Assembly (NCBI RefSeq): GCF_050947875.1
Contig: NC_134574.1
Location: forward strand, 106,979,469-107,043,468
Length of the DNA stretch: 64,000 bases
Direction of reading: 5' to 3'
Source: Dermacentor variabilis
Taxonomy: Eukaryota > Arthropoda > Arachnida > Ixodida > Ixodidae
Program-made: the position numbers and the translations under genes
Notes under the pieces: model-generated
What the model was told of the DNA's origin: nothing
Databases searched by the model: none
The model's input: the letters and a program-made list of their open reading frames with translations, nothing else
Shown: positions 35,460 through 46,439 of the stretch, in pieces
Position numbering within the stretch: the stretch's first letter is position 1
Layout: the number at the start of each line of letters is the position of its first letter

Positions 35460-38400
35460 CACCAGCCGCCCCGTAGGTCTGGTGCGCTCTTGGGCACCGC
35501 TACTTGTACGCTATTAGCTGCTATATGTACATACTGTATGAAGCTTTTAGTCTCCTCTCAGTCTGCTACAAGAGTCCGTCTCTAGTCTTAGACCCGAGTC
35601 GCAAAAGTGGATGGTGGCTATGGGAGTTGCGAACCAGTACCTGAACAAATATTGCGCATTTGCACCTTGTAAGGAACTGTGAGCACTGCACCGCGCAGGT
35701 AAGGCCACGAAACAAATAGCAGACCGACTTTAGGAAAAGAAAAAAAGAATAGTTGTTTGATGGCCGAAAGAATGGCAGCGTTCAGCTGAGAACGAGTGTC
35801 CCAGACCTTTCGCCCTTCCTATTAGGGACCTCAGAGTGTCCACGAGATGAAGATTCGAGCTAAAGAGAGGCTTCTGCGAGCTAAATCTAATTATCCGCGC
35901 ATGCGTATATTAGCCTTGACGGAAGGCCGTTGATTCTTTTTTCAGGGCACGCAGAGACACACAAGCGCTATTCCAAAACCCCAAGAACCGATACAGACTA
36001 CGGTAGATCGCAAAACCTTTTATAGCTCAACACCGGCGCACCCCACCCAAACGTGTTCTACCTCTCAAAGTTGCGTTTCCTTGTGTCTTTACGCACTGCT
36101 GCTTACAGGCAAAGTTACCGCTACTACACAAAAGGGGGCACTACAGGCGGTTCAGGCCGCACTACTCTCGCATGTGAACGAAATATTCTTTCTGAAAAAA
36201 AAAAAAAACTCGGAGACATTTTTTTGTGTGTGTGTGCGCACACACGTCGACCAACTATCTCTTCCATACAACACACGGCGCTCTCGGGCGAGCCAGGAGA
36301 GCTTGTTCCTAGTTTCTGCGCCCCCCCCCCTCAGTTCGTGACGTTGTAAGAATTCTCAATCAACCCAGACACGTGCGCTGAACGCACGAACAGTTCAGCC
36401 TTGATTGAAAAAAGGCGCATAATCCGACAGCAGGATGATCAAAGGAATAAGGCGAAGCCCAGCGCGTAATTGAAGGCCTAAGGCGCCAGAGTTGCCGCCC
36501 TTCGATCTCGGCTGGCCGCAAGAGGCGGCGCCACGAGGCAAAGGAACGCACAGCACACACCGTCGGAATACGGGTCGGGCCTCTTGCCATCGGCAAATCT
36601 CGTTCGCACTCGGCTTCGGGCACGGCTCCTTCCGCCTGACAGACACAAGCCCTTCTTGTCGGGAGCCACTCAATACTGCGCGGAAAAGCGGAACAAAGCC
36701 CGCGTCTTCTTCTCCTGCTCCTCTGACTTCGTTAGGTGCAGGCCGAAGGCAAGACTGTGGTCTCCCCCCTACCCGCCTGAATGAAGAACAGGGCCACTTC
36801 AAGAGAGAGCGAAATACGGCGGTGCGTGTTTCACTTCGTTCCTGAGCGCTGACGCTGCAGATTTTCGTTCACGAATTCCCGATCGCTATGCCCCTAGCTC
36901 CCCTCGGGGTTTCGCCGTTCCCCGTTCCCTAGCGGTGAACCAGTCCGGTTGAGCATGCCACGGCGGTCAAATGAAACGAAAGGGGTGCAACTCGAACGTA
37001 TAAAAAAATTATACGAAAATTGTAATACACTAGCTGAGACGGGATAAATGAAGTGATGGCGCGTCTGACTAACTTCGCCGAGCGATGGACGGATACTGTT
37101 ATTGCACAGCTGGTATGAACTTGGTTAACGCGGGCGCGTATGCGACGTTTCTTCCGGTTAACTTTATTTTTGTACTAGTTGACAGTTACGTTTTCTTCTG
37201 CAGACTTGGCATGTCTCTATGTATTTAGTATACGTGTGCGTGCTAATATGGTCAAAGCGCCAGCGTCAATTTTTTAGCTGTGCCTTGGGATAGCAGGCTG
37301 TGATGCAGTTTACCTTCCTGCTCATAAACAGTTGCTGAGCAAACAAGCTGATGATAATGATTACAATGAAAAGCGAAAACTCATGCGGCTGAGTTATCAC
37401 TTCTAATGCATCGGACAGTAGCTGGTAAGTACAGGCAACGAACAGAAAGACACAGATAAAGCACACCGAGTAGTTCACCCGCAGCTCCGCAGCACTAACA
37501 AAGCAAAGGAGAAACAAAACAACAACATCTATGAAATTTCCTTACATCGTATGCGTGCAGAGCAAAAGCCATGCACTCGGCAAAAATGTTTTGACAAGAA
37601 CGTGAAATCGCAGAAATGTGATATACTGGATAAGGAAAGGTGGGGGTCCAGGACGGTAGTGAGGACACGCTTAATTTTTTTTTTTTTTTTAGAACTGGCC
37701 AAAAACTCAGCATCTTTAACTAGACTGAGCTCAGCTCTCTAGAACAGGCACTGGTGGCCTTAGAAGCAAGGCATTGGTGCTCTTAGCTCTCCGTCACACT
37801 GTGAATTCGCGGTATCCTGTTAGAAGCAACGACCACCACCGCCACAGCAAAGTTCACGGCTCAAACATTTACTATTTCAGCTCGAATCGTTTCCCCACCG
37901 TTACGATTACACACTACGGTTACACTACCCCGCTATACGAAGGCACGTAAGTGATGGAACCTAGCGAGAATTGCGTTTCGCCTATTCATGAATGAACGGA
38001 AGTTTCCCCGCCATTCCTTCCGGCCGGTGGCTTTGAGAATTTCGCCGCGCGAAACTTGCGGGAACAACTTTCGCGCGCGCGAAGCGCACTCCTGGACATT
38101 GCGGAGCGTGAAGAAAGTGCCTCCACGGATTGGGAGGAAAGGTGTGCGGCAATCAATAAGCGGGCCACGTGCGAAAGACTCGGCGAAGCCGACAGCTTGG
38201 AGATACAGAGTTGCTTACGCGCAAAGATTACCGCGGGGCCGCACCCGCACACAATGCCCATTGTTTCGCGCTTGTGCCCATTCAGCAGAACGCTCACCGC
38301 CCAGCCTCTCTCACTTTCTCTCTCTCTCTCTCTTAACGGCGAAAATAAATTGGCCTACCTCGGAGATTAAAACTGCAATGTTTCGCCTAGGTGCAAATTG

Positions 38401-39590
38401 AAGCCGGACTTTCGCGATCCCGGAACGGGCGTGCCGGTTATTTCGTTCGCAGCCGAAGCGAGCGTTAAATTAAATCGTGGCGCTGCTGAGGTGCGAGCGT
38501 TCGCGAGTCTCGCTGAAACGTTCACGCGCGTCGTAGTCGCAATCGGCGATTCCACTCGAAACTGTTCCTCTGCTCCACGGGGGTGATAACTGAATTGACT
38601 TTTGAAACGGGGCGTTGGCATGTTCCCCCCCACTCGCGCATGCTCTCCGAGTTCGTACGCAACAATCGAATGTCATTGAATACGCTTGATTTCCAACACC
38701 TTGCCGTCTCTATAATAAGCGCATGATTAGACTATTATGAGGCCACATAAATTTTTTTTGTTGGACATCACTCTGGTCCTGCTGCTCTGCTCATTATGCG
38801 AGACAACTATTGCAAATGTATCTCGCTTATGTTTAATGTGCCAGTGTTTACCCTATCATTACGTTCTTTAAGCCCCGAGGTTTCATAGATATTGACCACG
38901 TGTTTCTTTTTAATGTTTATTCAGACGTTCGAACAAATAGTGTGTAATTAACTCCGCCGCATTTTTGCATACTACGCATAGGTCATCGCCTTCGGTAGAA
39001 CTCCTTCCATAACTTCACGTTCTTGTACAGCCTGCCATGCCTCAATTATAAGTGCACTGCCCAACGAGTTATCGTAAAGCAGTTCTTTCTTGATCTGTTT
39101 CTTTTCCATGTCAAGAGTCTACCATTGTTGACATACTTTCGATTTTTCTCTAACCGCAGACTTCACTCCGCTTGTCTACATTTGAGATTTTTTTTATGCT
39201 TCTTGCCCAAGCGAGACGTTGTATTAAGGCGCCCTACCGGCGAGCGGATCACAGCGCCAGCGATCGGCTGAAGGAGACACTGCTCTACAATACCGGTCCG
39301 CGACGATTTCTACGACGAAATCGTTGCTTGACAAACATCGTCACTCCAGTGCTTTTGAACAGATGCCGATAGCACCTGGATATAAAATTTTCGCCTAGGA
39401 ATCGCCGTGGAGCGCAGTGACGTCTTCAAGCGCAGTGACCACTTGAGTCGATAGACAGTGCTGCCATCCAGTTTCTTGAGTCCTGGTTTAGCGTCGAGTA
39501 GAGGAACGTTCCTAAATGTAGAGGTCAGTTCGGACCGCCATCAGCTCCATTCGACCTTTACCGAGTTCGTCGACGTGGCAGTCCTTCTAG
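35460..39590. other. Spacer, no firm gene
   Basis: 36360-36845 and 38000-38640 are GC-rich with overlapping open frames. The frame at 38395-38586 follows an acceptor-like cgcctag and reads 62 codons, but the opposite strand is equally open and no family is evident, so neither is called. Confidence 0.4.
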
Positions 39591-39593
39591 TTA

Positions 39594-39829
39594 AAATTAA
39601 ATTATGGGGTTTTACGTGCCAGAACCATGGTCCGATTACGAGGCACGCCGTAGTGGCCGACTCCGGAAATTTGGACCACCTGGGGTTCTTTAGCGTGCCC
39701 CTAAATCTAAGTACAAGGGTGCTTTGACATTTCGCCTCGATCGAAATGAGGCCGCCGTGGCCGGGATTCAATCCCGCGACCTCGTGCTTAGCAGCCAAAC
39801 ACCATAGCCACTAAGCAACCTCGGCGGGT
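39594..39829 (-). mobile_element. Full-length tRNA-headed tick SINE
   Basis: This is the best SINE copy in the window. Read on the minus strand it starts at 39829 with acccgccgaggttgcttag. It has an A-box-like TTGCTTAGTGGC (39807-39818) and a B-box GATTGAATCCC inside 39763-39775, the internal Pol III promoter of a tRNA-derived head. The body continues to the 3' end at 39594, finishing in cgtaaaaccccataatttaa. A fragment (10429), two diverged copies (7461, 26836) and a head fragment (12290) are related. It resembles tick tRNA-derived SINEs; the exact family name was not verified. Confidence 0.9.
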
Positions 39830-40925
39830 CAGTAGTAGTTGTTCACTTGGACGAAAAAAAAATAATGCGATACGCCTCGGACAACGTTCAATCGCACCAA
39901 ACGTAACCGTGTATGGCGGCCAAAAAAAGAAAGGTACAACACCGCTAGTGACCTCGCACAATGTGCCTCCGCAATTGAAATCTAACAGGTGAATTCCTCG
40001 GGTTATTGCTTGGACAATTGAAAATTCACGAGCGAGACAAATGTTTTCGGATACGTAAAACAAACACAGCTACAGTTTGACCGAAGGCACTGCTACACCA
40101 CGTTGTGAGAACGGTTTCGACTTGCACTATCAAAACTCTCGGAATCAATCAACGCACTCTAATATAAACTGTGGGCACGAAGCTTAGTTACCATCACTAG
40201 AGCTCCTTTACAGAGGAGGGGTCCCCACTCACTAGGCTAAGTTGTGCCATAGATACACACACACAAAGAAAACCGATCATAACATACTCAGCTAACAGCT
40301 TCGGCTTGAGAAAATTAAAATGCTGCTAAAGTGTCTCGGAACAGTGCAGGGGGTTTGCATGCGAGTTAGTCGGCGACTTGACATGACGAATAGATACATC
40401 GAAAACACAGGGCAACGGCTTGAGTCTTTAAGCAGTCGTCCCGTGTTGAAGCTATTCGTTATCGAATCAATTGTTTTTGTGCGCGATACGTCATAGCGCA
40501 TCTTACAGGCGTCAGAAGCGTACGAGGCCCGGGTATCACAAAAAAAAAAAAACACACACACACAAAAAAACAGGTAATTACCACAAAGCTGGCCAGGTGT
40601 ACGCTTGCCAGATGGCAAGAAAAGAAAGAAGAAATGCACGTGTCTCCGCTTTAACAGTGGCCAGCAGTGTACAGTGCGGACAGCTGAAATACGGACACGT
40701 TCGGCATAATTGGAACGTGCACTTTCATCTAGGATTTCGTCGATGCGTGTAAATGCAAACACATCTGCTCGTGCGCTTAGCTCCATTTCTCGTTCACGTC
40801 TCATTTGTCCACGAGTGTGTATCACGAATCCGCGCAGGCAATAGTAAATTAAATCGAAGAGCTGGCAATAGGCTATAACACCAAATTCGACGCTGCCTGC
40901 TGCAAGCTTTCTTTGTTTGTTTTTT
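39830..40925. other. Spacer, no gene recognised
   Basis: A 177-codon minus-strand frame (40292-40825) crosses A- and CA-rich low-complexity DNA at 40540-40570 and matches no family. Confidence 0.4.
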
Positions 40926-40930
40926 CGCAG

Positions 40931-41004
40931 GTCCCTGACCTCCGAACAATTGTTTACGCTGGTGATGACCCACTTAATTAAGAAGTATCGCGCTCAAAAT
41001 AAAG
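40931..41004 (+). CDS. Weak candidate internal exon, product unknown
   Basis: A long pyrimidine tract ending ttcgcag (acceptor) is followed by an open frame SLTSEQLFTLVMTHLIKK... and a donor-like AAAG/GTAAAG at 41005. Entry and exit phases are defined (one base completes the first codon). The exon would be on the opposite strand to, and 150 bases from, the better exon at 41156-41293, which lowers its credibility. No family is recognised. Confidence 0.15.
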
Positions 41005-41155
41005 GTAAAGCAAATGGTTCTCTGGTGTATCGTGTATCAAGTTCAAAAAGGAAAAAAAAGAAGAAGAAAAAGGAGAATAGAGAGAGACGCTTTAGCTAAC
41101 GCAAACGGCATCCCACAGAACGAAAAAAAAAAACATTAACAAATGAATCACTGAC

Positions 41156-41293
41156 CTCGGCTGTGCCATCGTCGATTTGCTGTTGCAGCGTTAGAGCAGT
41201 TAATTGGCCGCCCCCATTGGCGGCACCATCGACGGCGGCGTCCTTGCCCTGAGGCGGCGCAGGGGCTGCGACGGTGGCCGCTTTGAACACCAT
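41156..41293 (-). CDS. First coding exon of an unidentified gene
   Basis: The minus strand has an ATG at 41293 in good Kozak context (A at -3, G at +4). It is followed by 46 codons without a stop, rich in Ala, Gly and Pro: MVFKAATVAAPAPPQ, a Gly/Ala linker, then LTALTLQQQIDDGTAE. The frame ends exactly at a consensus donor, GAG/GTCAGTGA (GT at 41155-41154), phase 0. Past the donor the translation turns to low-complexity Phe-rich sequence, as expected of an intron. The low-complexity N-terminus followed by a more ordered LTLQQQIDDG suggests the start of a longer conserved protein continuing to the left. I do not recognise the protein, and no later exon could be identified in the window. Confidence 0.6.
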
Positions 41294-41650
41294 TATTTTT
41301 TTCTATTTGCCTCGGAGAGTGATGTCACGGGTTGAAGGTCCGGGCGCTGCTTCGCACAAACACACGCGCACACACACTCACAAACTCCAAGCAAATCCAC
41401 GAGTAGCCGGGCACTGTCTCTGATAAACGCCGCACCAACCTCCGGAGCCTCGAGCACAGAGTCTTGCAGGAGAAAGTTCGGTAGCGAGCGGCTATAGCTT
41501 GCTCACCGGTGATGCGCGCTTCTCGTTTCGTTCAACAAATTCGGAAGTTCCGGGCCAAAGCCGCAAAGATGGTAGGTTCGAAAGACCCGAGGGGAAGTCA
41601 ATAAACGAAGCCACGCGAAGTCGCTGACGGGACTTCAAGGGCTTCTTGAA
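41294..41650 (-). promoter_or_regulatory. Probable 5'UTR and promoter-proximal DNA of the 41.2 kb gene
   Basis: This is the immediate upstream sequence of the ATG at 41293 on the minus strand. It contains a CRE-like tgatgtcac near 41322, a CA-rich patch (41355-41385) and no clear TATA. A donor-like site ACCG/GTGAGC near 41505 could mark a split 5'UTR. The assignment is by position only. Confidence 0.3.
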
Positions 41651-44580
41651 AGCAGCCAGAAGGCGGAAAGGGGGGAAAAAAACAAACCAACTCGGAATGC
41701 TGACGCCAGCTGCCTTCGAGCACCCCGTTCAGGCACAAACGCAAACGAAGTTTGCACGAGTGTTGTCAGTATCGCGCGCGCAGAATGTCCTTCGAGTCGC
41801 TTGCGCAAAAGTTTCCTTAGACCGACACCAATTCGCTTCTGCTTGCGCTGAACAGAAGAACGGTGCCTAGAGACTCCCTATACCACTTTCCTCTTCTTAC
41901 TGTGTACAAAAATAACGCAAAACGGGAGGCCTTTCAACGATTATGCGTTCGATATGGCGAAACAATCTCCATCTAAATGCAGCCGTGGCTTTCGCACGCT
42001 TACCCACGTAGTGCACAACGCAGAATACGGCTATTTCCAGAACACGCTAAAGAACGAGTCTATAATATTTTTATAGTGAGTGGCCGCGTTAGTATAAAAT
42101 CTAATAAAAATAGTATTTGTTCATTTAACGAGTAACTTATTTGCTGATGTTTTTTTCTTTGGCGTCAGTTACTTTGAGAAATGGCTGAAACGACAGTGCC
42201 GCCAAATGCACTAAAGAGCTTCCATTCTGCAATGTCAACAACACCGATCTCGCTCGAGACGGGCCTGAGCAGAGCGGGAAGTCAAAGGTGGCCGAGTGGG
42301 AGTAAAAAGGTGGCCGATTCAATAGAGCTCAGCTCGAAGCGAAAATATGGTTAAACTCTGTTTTCGATGAGATTCTGGGCCTTAGAGGTAGGGAGACAAA
42401 CAAACAACGTTTTGTTGACGTTGATGGGGGAAACGGGGTCGTTCTAAGGCTGGAGGCCAAACTCTAAGGTAAGTGCGTAAGCTGCCACTTTTCTCTCACA
42501 GACTTTCCAAAAGTTCACGGGCCACGAAGTTGCGAAGCCTGGTCACTGATCGTAAAAGCTAATCCACAAAGGAGTCAACGAAAATACAGTTTACGTACCA
42601 AAACAAGTAGCAGAAAACCCGAGCGAGAGAACAATTGCGTTAAGAGCTGCCACTTGTTCTCTTTTTTTTTTCTTAGGGGCTTTCAAAGAGGCTTAGCTCC
42701 CGAGAAAGTCGAGAACGCCTTTTAACGTCAACACGAATTTCCGCAAACTCGCTGCTTTCGACGCATCGAGATTCGGCACAAAATGCCCCCGAAGTCGAAC
42801 GAGTCTCGCCTAAAACAAGATCTGGCGGGGTCAGCCACCGAAATTTCTTAGATCTTGCAAAAGGACACGGACAAACGATGCAGTCACGCCACGAAAGCCG
42901 AGAGCAACCAGTGGATACAAACGCCAGAAAATTTTTACGCCGACTAAGGAACGTTACGTGCGAAGCAGAAAGGAAAGCAAGACGGTTCCAGCTGCTTGTT
43001 TTGCGAAGACGACGTACCGGTGAACAGACGACAAGTGAACGGTCCGCTTTCCACTGGAGTAAATTGTCGCGCGCACGATGACGCAATCAGATGCAACCGT
43101 AACGGCGGTATTCGCACTCAGCTGTCGTCTGCTGTTTGTTCGCAGTCAAGTGGATGAAGGATTTATCAGAATATCGAACGCAAACACTGTCTGAGCGCTC
43201 GAAGAATGCACGGTTGACGACGCTGGTTGTTATTGGGAAAGCAGGCGCGATCACGTAGGCGATTTCTTCTCCGAAGAACACTCAACGCACTCGAACGAAA
43301 GGTGACACAGCCTCAATGCAGAAGTACCGCACGAGAGCCGTAACGACGGCCGAGTTTTTCTTGTTTTGTACTTTGCGACGGGATACAACGATAGCTGCGT
43401 CAGGACAAACGAAGCGCCTGGTTGTCTAGCGGCTGAAACGTACACCTGAATTTTCTTCTTCCTCGCGGTATCAGTACAGAGCACTTCTGCGCGCGAAACA
43501 ACGGTCTGGTACTTATCAATAATTCCAGTAGCTCAGGTGGAAAATGGTCACGCAATAATATCGTTCACATCGACGACATATCTACTATCTTTGGTAAACT
43601 GGATCGTCCTCAACAACAACAACAACAAAAAAAGAAGTTGGCTGAAAGCACCACTAACGTTATATACGCTTCCCGTTCTCCCAAACCTTTCGCTTTCTAC
43701 GACGTTACTCGGTTATTGCCTCAACGTAAGAAAACTTTCGGGACACAAACGAAACGCGAAGTACCGTCCATGTTGGGCCATTCTGTGCAACACGCTGCAC
43801 TCACTCTCGGACGATAGCAGCGAGGCGAACACGGCGTGTTTCACGTCTAATTACTGGAAGAAACGGCGGTTTCAGAAGCTTGCTTCGGCGCTGGCTTGCA
43901 GGGAGAAGATGTCAGTTGGAAAACGCGCAAAGGAAGTTCCAACGGCCGTTTCCGCCACCGGAAATTTGCTTCCTGTCAGCGGGAGGCGGAAGCCCACGTC
44001 ACGTCAGAGCAACGAGGGACATAGGATCCGCGAAAAAAAGAACGCCGCTGTCATCACTGAACCACACAATACGGTGGGAAGACACCAAGTTTCCCACAAA
44101 TAGTTTCGCACTGTAACAGAACTTTCCAACTTCCGACGAGATTTCAACCGAAAGTATTCCGCGCTGGTGTTTCGGCGGACACAGATAACAGGTGCCTTAT
44201 CCCGGAAAGCCGAGAAAATTATTTCTCTCTCTCCGTCTCTCTCCCCCAGACGGCGACGACCTCCCTAACGAGGTTTTGACGATGTCAGAGACAGATGTTG
44301 CGTGGTTACTATTACACCGAGCTGGGACGCTCGCCGAGTAGGGACGAATGATGCGCCTCTCGGAGACTTCACTTCCTGTTCACAGTCTGTTGTACAACCG
44401 GACGAGCTGCAGTAGCAAATCTCCAATTCTCGGAAGTTGTTGCCACGCGCCCGACGACACTTGCGCACAATCGCGTATCCGTATGCCGTCTTATAATCCA
44501 AGACGGAGGAAGTTCACAAAACTGAAACAACGCGGGGAAATAAATGAAAAGAAGAACACCCTCGGAACGAGGACTCCAAC
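41650..44580. other. Spacer, no gene recognised
   Basis: A 188-codon plus-strand frame (43537-44103) has no family match. ETS-like GGAA cores and a CACGTCACGTCA stretch cluster at 43930-44010, which could be regulatory. A consensus-like donor AAG/GTAAGT sits at 42468 without a recognisable exon before it. Confidence 0.35.
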
Positions 44581-44589
44581 CACAAACCG

Positions 44590-45130
44590 AATCTCACACA
44601 CAATGCTGCTGCTCGTTCCCGGGTTTCCTTCGACGCGGGCGAAACACGTTCCCTTCCCTGGTGGTTTGGGCCGGTAGCGAACAAGTAGGCGGAGACGCGC
44701 CGCACGGTGGCATGTTTACGGCGAATGGGGGCTGTTGTGGCCTCGTACCGTCGCGACCACGACCAAACTCTCGTCTGACCAGCGGACGTGCCACGCGCTG
44801 GCTTAAATTCGCGCCGCTACGCGGGAAAGGCGAAGGAAGCCGGGCGAGGGCTGGGTGCGGAGGATAAGAGGGAGGGGGGGAGGCGGGAAAGGAACATAGA
44901 ACGGGGAATGCCACCGGGCGAGAGCGCGCATGCGCGCCCGGTACACGTCACTGATGACGAAAGACGCAGCACCGCCGTGACGCCACCGCCAACGATTCGC
45001 GCGCGCGCGCGCGCGCGAACAAGGCCAGGCGGCCCAACGCTGCGTAAGCTTCGACTCGCAGAGCGGCGCGAAACGTGGCCCGAATGAAAATCGGAGGCGC
45101 CCGCGCGCTGAGCGGCAATACAGCGCATTC
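44590..45130. promoter_or_regulatory. CpG island-like block with NRF-1 site and (GC)n
   Basis: The block is very CpG-dense. A 14-bp palindrome gcgcgcatgcgcgc at 44924-44937 contains an NRF-1/ewg core, and there is a GC-dinucleotide tract at 44999-45017. All frames are open on both strands because of composition. It lies 3.3 kb upstream of the minus-strand ATG at 41293 and could carry that gene's distal promoter, or that of an unseen neighbour. Inference only. Confidence 0.4.
44999..45017. repeat. (GC)n tract, Z-DNA-prone
   Basis: Nine GC units in a row. Alternating GC is the classic sequence able to adopt the left-handed form. The functional meaning is unknown. Confidence 0.9.
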
Positions 45131-45139
45131 GACGAGTCG

Positions 45140-46410
45140 TGCTTTATCTTCCGGAAGGCTTGATTTGTGTGCGGACTTTAAGTGCGCCACCAAAGCAGAG
45201 AAGTGCTACAATCCAAGCAATCTCAACAGGCTACGACAAGAAGTGCAGTCAGCATCAGCTGGTCATTTCCCGTTTCCCGCGCGAAGCTGAGGAGGGCAAC
45301 CTATATGGCAACGCCACGCGAACCTTGTGTCAGTTCATTGTTTTTCTTTAACTTTAGCGGAATATCAAGACCTATGCATATTTTCCCAGTCCGCATCAAC
45401 TGCGTCCCCCTAACATTCACATGGCGGCAGGAGTACACCTAACGCCATCACACAAACAGACGCCACTATACCAAAACCGGGCGGAGCTGACCTGTAGAGG
45501 GTGCACCGCTGCACAGATGGTAGGCATTGGGAAAAGCGAACTTCCAGTGAACCTGAAAACTGGACGCTTGCTTGAACGGAAGTGCCATCCACTCCCCCTT
45601 CCCTCCCCCCATACCCTTCCCTCCCACTCACCTTCCGCGTGAGACGCCAAAGGAAACATTGTCGCCTTGCCTGGTAGCTGCGCTTACATAAGATGAATAC
45701 GCATGATGAACCCATCCTGAAGCAGACAGAAACGGTTCTCGACAAAGAGGGCAACTACTTCCTCTTCCTGTGAAACATGGAAGAAAGGCAAAGGCTGAGC
45801 AAATGTTTTCACAAACTGCGCGTTGCTTTCTTCTCGAATATTCGCCGCTGCTTGCCTTTCTTTCAGACACTGGTGAAAGGCTGTGCCAATATTCAAACCC
45901 GCCACTGATTTGCACTTTTGGGCAGCGCACATACGAAACGAAACACGACAAAGAGTACAGGACAAGCGCAGGTTGAACTGAAAGTTTGTTTTACGGCTTT
46001 TATTTGTCACTTTCTACTTGTGGCTCCTGTTGCAAAAATGTTCCCGGCGTAAACACCTGCAACAGAGAAGAACATCTTGGAGAAGGAAAATCGCCTACTT
46101 TCACCGACACATCCCTCCAAGAAACATACTTTTGGAATCGCTTTACATGATTTACAGTCTTCGTTGAGCGAAGGTTGACAGTCATAACTGCCCTAGAACT
46201 GGGTTAGCGAACTGTTAGAACAGACGTCGAATGCAAAGAGCGATAAGAAAATCCATTCCAACCGCTGGTTTCGTGCTGCGATTCCAATACTTTATTTCCT
46301 ATCAAGACACATCTTCTGTAAGGTACATCTGCATTAAAGCCAACGAAATTACATGCACAGGCAGGTATAAAAAAAGAAAAAAAGAATTTCGAAATAGGAG
46401 AAGGAGGTCT
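45140..46410. other. Spacer or unclassified repeat
   Basis: The minus strand at 45628-46010 has two overlapping open frames, and a consensus donor GAAG/GTGAGT lies at about 45628 on the minus strand. The flanking sequence near 45940-46000 resembles DNA I recall from tick repeats. I cannot decide between a repeat and an exon. Confidence 0.3.
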
Positions 46411-46420
46411 CCCGGACAAG

Positions 46421-46432
46421 TGCGCATGCGCC
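46421..46432. promoter_or_regulatory. NRF-1/ewg-type site
   Basis: TGCGCATGCGCC matches the NRF-1 consensus. A YY1-like CCGCCATTTT (46780-46789, minus-strand AAAATGGCGG) lies 350 bases away. Together they hint at a CpG-type promoter, but no exon is identified. Confidence 0.35.
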
Positions 46433-46439
46433 AAGCTTC

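Noticed and set aside
38395..38586. Plus-strand frame after an acceptor-like site
   Set aside because: The opposite strand is open over the same interval, and no homology or donor is visible.
43537..44103. 188-codon plus-strand open frame
   Set aside because: No domain, no splice context, and a length that chance can produce in 64 kb read in six frames.
44590..45130. Multiple GC-rich open frames as genes
   Set aside because: All six phases are open because of CpG composition; treated as a promoter-like block.
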